Positions 31,083-38,100 of a stretch of 41,007 nucleotides of DNA are shown one piece after another (position 1 is the stretch's first letter; every line of letters begins with the position of its first letter). This DNA comes from Verrucomicrobiota bacterium (GTDB taxonomy: Bacteria > Verrucomicrobiota > Verrucomicrobiia > Limisphaerales > JACQFS01), in contig JACQFS010000111.1 of the NCBI GenBank assembly GCA_016199935.1, forward strand, positions 1-41,007, written 5' to 3'. The notes below the pieces were generated by a model that worked only from the letters and a program-made list of their open reading frames with translations, was not told the DNA's origin and ran no database searches. Position numbers and translations under genes: made by a program.

Positions 31083-32593
31083 TGCTTCTTCCCCTTCTTG
31101 CCCTTGCCGCCGCGCTTCGCATCCGGCGGCACCTGGCCGGGCGGGAGGTTCGCGTTGATGGTCGGCATCTGCGCGCTGACCGCGGCGAGATTTTCGGTGA
31201 GGCGACGGTCGAGTTCGGCGACCTTGTCGGGCATCTGCTTCGCGAGGTCATTGCGCTCGGCGAGGTCTTTGGACAAATCGAAGAGACGGCGCGCGCCCGT
31301 TTCGTAGATGCGCATCAGCTTGAAATTGCCGAGCAGAATCGCCGACGCCGGACCGTCGGCATCCTTGTCGTAGTGCGGGAAGTGGATGACGAATTCTTCG
31401 CGCGGGCGTTTCACCGCGCCCTTGCCGCCGCCGGTGAGCAACGGCACGAGACTCCCGCCCTCGACGCCGCGCGGCAGTTCGCGCACGCCCGCAAGCTCGG
31501 CAATCGTCGGAAACAAATCCGTGCCGCTCACGCGCGCGCGGCTGCAAATGCCCGGTGCGACGCCCGGCCCCGCGATGAGCAACGGCACGCGGATGCCGCC
31601 GTCCCACACGCCGCCCTTGCCGCCGGTGAGCGGCACGTTCCTGCCCTGCGAGCCGTGGTCGGGCGTGTAAATGACGTAAGTGTTCTCGGCGATGCCGAGT
31701 TCCTTGAGCTTCACGAGCAGCAGGCCGACGGTCGTGTCCATGTCCTCCATCACCGCGATGTCCACGAGGCCCCTGTCGCGGCCCGCGTTGCCGCCTCGCG
31801 CGGCGGCGCGCTGCGTCACTGACGCGAGCGTTTCCTTCAACGCCCCTTCCGGCCCGCGTCCGGCGTAGTGGCAGACCTGGAGATAAAACGGTTTCCCGGC
31901 CTTGGCCTGCCGCGCCATGAAATCCATCCCGAGCCGCGTGATGGCGAACGCCTGCTTCGGATTCGGCGTCTCGACGTTCTCGGGGCCGCCGTTGTTGTTC
32001 GGACCGTCCGTCTCGTCGTAACCATGCTCCTTCGGGCTAACGCGGCCGACGTGCCACTTGCCGAAGTGCGCCGTCGCATAGCCCGCGCGCTTGAGCAGGC
32101 CGCCAATCATCACCTCGCTCGCGGGCATTTCCATCAGGGGCCGCGGCGCGTTCACCCGCGCGCCCGCCACGCTGCCGTTGTCGCCGCGGCCCTCGTTCAC
32201 GAACGTCATGTGCAACTGCGCCGGGCTTTTGCCCGTGAAGACGCTCGCGCGCGACGGCGTGCAGCGCGGCGACGGCGCGTAGGCGCTGGCGAAGCGCATC
32301 CCCTGTGCCGCGATGCGCTCCAGATTCGGTGTGCGAACGATGTCGCCCTTCGACGCCGGCGCCGTGTCATCCATCTGAATCGAAGTGCTCGCCCAACCCT
32401 GCCCCTCGCCGAAGATGAAAAGGAAGTTCGGGCGCGACGCCGCGTTCGCGGCGAAGCTCAAAGGACAAAGTTCAAAGCTCAAGGAAAGGGCCAAGGCCAA
32501 AGCTCCAAGCCAACGCGCCGCCGGCAGCTTGGAACTTGAACCTTGGAGCTTGGTGCTTCCCTTGAGCTTTGAGCATTGAGCTTTGAACTTCAT
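31079..32593 (-). CDS. Secreted sulfatase, CTPSR active site, repeat-derived leader
   Basis: 504 residues from ATG 32593, which overlaps the PEBP stop by 4 nt. Residues 1-49 are the repeat leader (K-F-K-A-Q-C-S-K-L-K-G ... ALSLSFELCPLSFAA). The sulfatase domain starts FLFIFGEGQGWASTSIQMDD, with active site SPRCTPSRASVFTGKSPAQL (C-x-P-S-R), FGKWHVGRVSPKEHG, QVCHYAGRGPEG and IYTPDHGSQGRNVPLTGGKG. This 'GEGQGWASTS' subfamily lacks the second Asp of the usual N-terminal DD pair, so its metal site may be shifted. The Lys-rich C-terminus ([10 protein letters not shown]) resembles that of the first sulfatase. Followed by the phosphoesterase in the same coupled operon. Confidence 0.93.
   Translation of the reverse strand: MKFKAQCSKLKGSTKLQGSSSKLPAARWLGALALALSLSFELCPLSFAANAASRPNFLFIFGEGQGWASTSIQMDDTAPASKGDIVRTPNLERIAAQGMRFASAYAPSPRCTPSRASVFTGKSPAQLHMTFVNEGRGDNGSVAGARVNAPRPLMEMPASEVMIGGLLKRAGYATAHFGKWHVGRVSPKEHGYDETDGPNNNGGPENVETPNPKQAFAITRLGMDFMARQAKAGKPFYLQVCHYAGRGPEGALKETLASVTQRAAARGGNAGRDRGLVDIAVMEDMDTTVGLLLVKLKELGIAENTYVIYTPDHGSQGRNVPLTGGKGGVWDGGIRVPLLIAGPGVAPGICSRARVSGTDLFPTIAELAGVRELPRGVEGGSLVPLLTGGGKGAVKRPREEFVIHFPHYDKDADGPASAILLGNFKLMRIYETGARRLFDLSKDLAERNDLAKQMPDKVAELDRRLTENLAAVSAQMPTINANLPPGQVPPDAKRGGKGKKGKKQ
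32447..32593 (-). repeat. Leader repeat C (inverted repeat encoding a signal peptide)
   Basis: TTCAAAGCTCAAGGAAAGGG (32471-32490) pairs with the reverse strand of about 32550-32573 (GCTTCCCTTGAGCTTTGA); the ends carry further CTTTGAACTT/AAAGTTCAAAG units. It forms exactly the first 49 codons of the sulfatase gene. Related to copies A and B and to the orphan fragment at 13354-13377. Confidence 0.85.
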
Positions 32594-34246
32594 TTCGGCT
32601 CTCCCTTTTTGTTTCCGCCCGCGCCGCCGGGGCGCGTGTAGGTCACCTTCAACTCGGCGCTGTCGAGAATCGAATCCTTGATGGCGGTGAGCAGCACCTC
32701 GCGCGTGACTTCGCGTTGCGGCTTGTCGAGTTGCGGCGGCGCGGAGAGCGCATAGACGTGGAGCGTGTAGGTCTTGAGGCCCGGTCCCTGCGAATGCGGC
32801 GGTTCGTAGCCGAGCGCGCCTTTGAAACCGGGGCCGAGCTTGCCGATGTCGCGCGCGTTCTTCGGCAGGCTCGTCACGCTCGCGGGGATGTCCCACATCG
32901 TCCAATAGCACTTCATCACGTTGCCCGGCGCGAGATGGTCCATGACGATGGCGAAGCTTTTCGTGCCGGCGGGCGCGCCCTCCCAGGCGAGCGGCGGAGT
33001 CACCCCCTCGCCATCGCCGGTAAACTCCGCGGGCAGCGCGGCGCCATTGGCGACGACGGGACTGGTGAGAATAAAATTGCCGCTGCGCTTCGCATTGAGA
33101 ATTGGCGGTTTTCTGACCGCCTTTTCCCTTCGGGTCGCCGCCGGGACCGCGCTGGCGCGGCGTGTAGGTTTCGGTTTTCACCTGGCCGCGGCCGTCCACG
33201 AAATCAAACTTCACGGACTTGTCGTCATTGACCACGTAGTTCACCAAGCGCGTCTCGCTGCCGACTTCGTATTTGAGACTGTAACTCTTGTCCTTCGACG
33301 TGAAGGCGGTGATGCGCGCGCCACGCAACGGTGCGCCCGCCTCGCGCACCGGCTGCGCGCGCGGTTGCGGGTCCACGCCGCCATTCGCTTCGGTGATCTC
33401 GCCGTGGAAGCCGCCATTCACGTAGGGATACTTCGTCGAGCCGTGATAGTGGTAGCCGAGCGCGGGCGTCTCGTGGCCGTTGAAACTGTCGAGCTTCGCG
33501 GGCGCGGAGCCGTCCGGCTCGGTGAGTCCGTAAATCGGATAGCCATCGAGCGCGAAAGCGATGGGCAACGACTTACCGAGCACGCTCTGCAAATGCAGCG
33601 GCGCGGCATGATAGTGGTAGTCGTCCGCGCGACCACAGTGGCCGCCCCATTGATCGAGTTCGCCAATTTCCTGCGAGACCTCGCCGCGATTGTTTTGCGG
33701 ATTGAAAATCGGAATGCCGTTCGCCGCGAGCGCGATGGCGCCGCGCAGGAAACGATTCTTGATGGACGCAGGATTTTTCGACGGCACCGGGTTGAGCGGG
33801 ATGCGCCACGCGTTGTCGCCGGTGTAAGGCTGCGGTAGCGGCACCTGCTGTTGCCACGCGGTGATGCCGACCATCATGTTGTGCGCGGGCATCCCATCGG
33901 ACTCGACGTAGAGGAACTGGGCGTCGGAGCGCGTCTTCACCTTTGGCGCGAAAGGTGCGAACGAAGCGGCAACGCGTGACGCCGGACTGGAAATTGGACC
34001 CGCCGCGCCGGTTGCTGGGCCGGCGGCAGCGAGCAAGGGTTGGCTTGGGCTGGCGGAGGCCAGAAGAATGACGCGCCGGGCGTCGTCGTGATTGCGGAGC
34101 ACGACGCCCACCGGTGGCTTCACGCTGAAATCGTAGCGACGTGCGCGGCCGTCGTGGGATTCGTCGCCGATGATGTGCGCGGAGACGAACTGTGCTGAGG
34201 CGTAGAAAACGAGCGCGCAGGCGGCGGAGAGTTCGAGCAGTTTCAT
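32590..34246 (-). CDS. YHYH-domain protein with C-terminal PEBP domain, frameshifted
   Basis: From ATG 34246: signal peptide LLELSAACALVFYASAQFVS, an N-terminal part, then the YHYH domain (about 120-290) with FLRGAIALAANGIPIFNPQN, WGGHCGRADDYHYHAAPLHL, FALDGYPIYGL and LGYHYHGSTKYPYVNGGFHG. Near 33100 the frame turns to Arg-rich nonsense, while another frame carries GNFILTSPVVANGAALPAEF then a complete PEBP/YbhB-type domain (TPPLAWEGAPAGTKSFAIVM, DHLAPGNVMKCYWTMWDIP) ending GGNKKGEPK at 32590. A hairpin GGCGGT-TTTCTG-ACCGCC (33104-33121) lies at the switch. Either a small palindrome insertion broke the gene or there is a sequence error; without it this is one secreted YHYH-PEBP protein. The stop is coupled to the sulfatase start; the ATG is 29 nt after the upstream gene. 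Confidence 0.8.
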
Positions 34247-34275
34247 GGTGAGTTTGGTTACATGGTCCGCGTCCG

Positions 34276-35037
34276 TCACTTGAACGGCGCGCCGGTGATG
34301 TCGAGATCAGGCGTGGTGTTCCAGCGCTTCTTCCAGCCGGGCTTCTCGATCTTCGTGCGAAAGATGATTGTGTTGTCGAGATCAAGGTCGCTCGTCCAGA
34401 TGAACTTCGCGCCCTTGAAGTCAGCGTCGAAATACGGCTGCTTCGGATTCACGCGCTCCTCGGTGTATTCGGTGGCGTTCGCCCATTTGCTGTCGTCGAA
34501 GTCGATCTTCCACCAGCCGTCGGGAATCGGCGTGTGCTCGACCTGGGGATTCTTCACGTCGCTGTTGAGCGGGCCTTTGAAAAAGTTTTTCGCCTTCCAC
34601 TTCGCGTCGCTCACCGTGCCGTCGCCAAACTTGATGATGAACCCGCCGTCGCCGATGTGGTCGCCGTATTCGAGGCCGGTCTTCGGATCGGCGTTGTCCT
34701 TGGCCATCACGGCGATGGTCATGGGATACTCCGGCAGGATGTCCACGCTCACGACGTTGTGCGGCGTGAACTTGATCGAGTCCACCGCGACGAGTTCGCC
34801 GTTGACGAACAGGATGAACCAGTTGTCGGCATAGACGTTCACCTTGATCGTGTCGGCCATCGTGGGCTTGATGAGGCCCTTGTTGTCGCCGCCCTTGCCG
34901 CCGCCCTTTTTCTTCCCCTCGCCTTTCTTCTGTCCGCCGGGCGGGCCTTTGGGTTGATCCTGGGCAAGCGCGGCGATGGTGAGTGAGGCGCCGAGCAAGG
35001 CGGCGAGTGCCAAGGCGAGGAGTGAATTGGTCTTCAT
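34276..35037 (-). CDS. Secreted conserved hypothetical protein of the YHYH operon
   Basis: 253 residues. Signal peptide LLALALAALLGASLTIAALA, a Lys/Gly-rich linker (GGQKKGEGKKKGGGKGG), then a beta-rich domain: VNVYADNWFILFVNGELVAV, SIKFTPHNVVSVDILPEYPM, TIAVMAKDNADPKTGLEYGD, IPDGWWKIDFDDSKWANATE and FIWTSDLDLDNTIIFRTKIE. The pattern (exposed Trp/Tyr, 'NG' beta hairpins, 'FDDSKW' and a final FRTKI strand) is like galactose-binding, jelly-roll carbohydrate-binding folds. Family name not known to me. First gene of an apparent operon with YHYH-PEBP, sulfatase, phosphoesterase and DctA-like transporter; it could bind the polymer these enzymes attack (inference). Confidence 0.75.
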   Translation of the reverse strand: MKTNSLLALALAALLGASLTIAALAQDQPKGPPGGQKKGEGKKKGGGKGGDNKGLIKPTMADTIKVNVYADNWFILFVNGELVAVDSIKFTPHNVVSVDILPEYPMTIAVMAKDNADPKTGLEYGDHIGDGGFIIKFGDGTVSDAKWKAKNFFKGPLNSDVKNPQVEHTPIPDGWWKIDFDDSKWANATEYTEERVNPKQPYFDADFKGAKFIWTSDLDLDNTIIFRTKIEKPGWKKRWNTTPDLDITGAPFK

Positions 35038-35144
35038 GATTCAACTCAAGGAGACGCCTGCCGCATGACAGCGTCCACCAACATTTGATTACAGTTTCGT
35101 CATGCGCGGAGGGCCGACATTTTGGTCGTCCTCGCAAATCCAAT

Positions 35145-35173
35145 TTGAAAACGACGGCGACAAGAACGTCGCC
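35145..35173 (-). terminator. Rho-independent terminator of the giant gene
   Basis: GGCGAC (35156-35161) pairs with GTCGCC (35168-35173) over a 6-nt loop, 6 nt after the stop of the giant gene. On the minus strand it is followed by GTCGTTTTC, moderately T-rich. It separates the giant gene from the operon starting at 35037. Confidence 0.6.
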
Positions 35174-35179
35174 GCTCCG

Positions 35180-38100
35180 TCAGGGCCCGAGCAACACGCG
35201 GTAGAAGCGGCTCGTGTAGCTGCCTGCGTTGGGATCGAGCCAGAAGAACGGCAATGTGGGCGAGTTGGTAGTGAAGAGGTTCGTCCATCCGGCGAGGTTC
35301 GAGGACGCCTGCACGGTGTAGTCGGGGCCGGCGTCGCCGGTGATCTGCAGTTGGAGTTGGTTGCCGGAGAAGTTGAGCGTCGCGACGCCGGGCGGGTTCG
35401 AGAACGGGAGGACGGTGATGTTGAAGAGTTGCGTCGCCGTCAGGACGGGCGCGCCGGAATCGGCCACGACGACGCGCACGGCGTTGGTCGTGCCGGCCTG
35501 CGCGACGGGCGCGCGCCAGTTGAAGACGCCGCTGGTGGAGTTGATCCCGGCGTTGGTCAGCGAGGTGAGCAGGCTGAACGTGAGGAAGCCGGGCGCGGCC
35601 TGCGCGTCGGTCGCGGTGTTCGTGATGAGCAACGTGACGTCGGCGTTGATGGTGCGGTTGGAAATCGCCGCGAGCAACGGCGCGGTGTTCGAGAGGCCGC
35701 CGCGGACGGCGCGCACCCAGTAGGCCGTGGGCTTGAGATCATAGCTGGTGATGCCACCGACGAACTCGTTCCACCACGCGTTGGTCGCGTGGCCGAACTG
35801 TGTGGTCGAGGACCAGTAGCGCGCGGACTTGGCGTTGGGGAAATAGTTCGTGTCGATGGACGGGCTCGCGAGCGTCTCGTCGTTGAGCGATTCGAGTTCC
35901 TTGATGTTCGGCAGGCGCCAGTCCTGGAAGCCGCCGAGCACGAGGTTCTCCGCGTAGGTGAGCGCATTGGTCCAGTCGGTCGCCGCGCCGACCTCGCCCT
36001 GCTGCCACGTGAGACCGGTGTCGGTGTCGGTGATGGTGCCGTTGGCGTTGTTGACGAAATGGTGGGTGGGACTGTTGGTCGCCGGAGCCGTCGCACCGCG
36101 CACGCAGCGGACGCGGTAGTTCAACGTGCCACCCGCGCTGATCGTTTCGCTGATGGGTTTCGGACCCACGCCGCCGCCGGCGTTCGCGCACCACTGGTTG
36201 GTGCGGTTAAGCTGCTGATCCCTCGACCACCAATAGACCTCGCCATAATTGGTCACTCCCGATGCCGTGAAAAAATTCGCGTTCAACGCCGGGTTCACCT
36301 TGTCGTGATTGAGGATGCTCATGAGTTCATGCACGGTCGCCAGGCGCCAGTCGGCGTAGCCGGCGAAATTCGCGGAGTTCAGGTTCGTCGCGGCGTAGAG
36401 CAGCGCGTTGGAGAGCGTCATCTCGCCGCCGTCGGCCTTCTGCCACATCAGGCCGGTCACGTTGTCCGTCACGGTGCCGTTGCCGTTGTCGGTGAAGGAC
36501 TGCGGGTTGATCGCGTAATCCGAGTCCTCACCGAACGTCGGCGTATAGTCGTTGGTCTGGCCGGTGTCGGGCAGCTTCAACATGCTCCAGCCATTGCTCA
36601 CGACGGCCGTCGTGACGGTGTAGGAGAAATTGCTCGCGGGCGCGCCGACGGGATTCGTCGCGCTGAGGCCGCCGCTGTTCGCCGCGGTCAGGTAGTAGCT
36701 CACCGTGGTGCCCGTGGGGAATGCTGGAATCTGCGCACCGAAAACGCCATCGCCCGCCGCGCCGTCCTGATGCGCGCCGTCATCGGCCATCGCGACGTTC
36801 GTGTAGGCCGCGCCGCCCGCCATGGCGGTGGCCACGATGATGTCGTCAATCCGCACCTTCGGCCCGGTGGGCCCGCCGACGTTGTTGCCGATGAATTGAA
36901 AACGAATCTTCAACGTGCTCACCAACTCCGACGGGAGCAGGTCGTAGTGATATTTCTGGATGCCGTGAACAGTGCCGTCGGACTCGTTGGTGCGCGTGAT
37001 GAACGTCGTGCCGTTCGTCGAGAGCTGGAACGTCCAGCCCAGCCCGTTCGTCACGTTCACGGTGCCGAGCCAGAACTCGACGTAGCCGCTCGCGCCCGTC
37101 GCGTTGATGTTGCTGGTCGTGGTGACCATCGTGTCGGAGGCGTTCGTCGAGCCTTTGCCCATTTCCACACCGCACTGGCCGCCCTGACCGACCGGCGTGT
37201 GATTCGCGTTGCTCGCCTGCTTAAGGTTTCCGGCGCCGCCCAGCGATACCACCGTCCACAAATTGTCCGCGCCGGTGCCGTCCCAGCCGTTGGTGACCGC
37301 GGTCGGAGTCATCGTCTCGGAGAAAACCGTGTTCGTCGCGCCCGCGCCGCCCGCGCCGGTGCTGTAGCTCAACAGCGCCTGCGTCACCGTCGCGCTGCTC
37401 GCGATGGTCGCGGTGACCGACACGAGGTCGTTCGACGTCGGCGCGGCGGGCGAAATCGCCACGCCCGTGATGCTGAGGAACGGCGACACGTTGGAGAGCA
37501 CGGTGACAAGGAAACTGTTCGTCGCGCTCAAGTTCGGCGTGCCGTTGTCGGTCGCGACGGTCGTGAAGGTGTTCGTCGTGTTCGCCTGACCCGCCAATGG
37601 CGTCCACGCGATGACGCCGGAGTTTGCGTTGATCGCCGCGTTCGTCGGCGCGACGGGCAGCGTGTAGGTGAGCACTTGCGGCGGAGCCTCCGCGTCGGTC
37701 GCGACATTCGTGACAAGCAGCGTGCTGCCGACACTGATCGTGCGGTTCGTAATGACCCCGAGCACCGGCGCGGTGTTGCTCCCGGCGGTGTTGACCGTGA
37801 CCACGGCCACGAGGCTCGTAACGGTGGTCGGCCAGCCGACGGCGTTGTCGGTCACCACCATGTCGTAGTTGCCCGAGTCGGCCGTCGTGACATTTGTCAG
37901 ATCGAGCCGCGGCAGATACACGCTCGTCTCCAAGGTCGTGCGATTCGTCTGGCCGACGATGTTCGTGCCGTTCTTGCGCCACTGCGTCGTCACCGTTTTC
38001 GGATACACCGTGGTCATCGCCCAAAGCGTCACGTTCGCGCCGGCAGTCACGGTCTGGTTCGTCGGATGCGCGCCGATGTAGGGCGAGTAGGCTTCCGCGG

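Noticed and set aside
33095-33130. G-GGA-AAA slippery heptamer (33122-33128) followed at once by a hairpin, as in programmed -1 frameshifting in the YHYH gene
   Set aside because: It is in the correct phase for slippage, but the -1 frame ends at a TGA after about 40 codons. The PEBP domain is in the +1 frame, so slippage would not join YHYH to PEBP.
31079-34246. A continuous frame joining YHYH to the sulfatase as one protein of over 1000 residues
   Set aside because: The middle of this frame (about 33095-32594) is Arg-rich nonsense; the same DNA encodes a complete PEBP domain in another frame, and the sulfatase has its own start and leader. It is a by-product of the frameshift.
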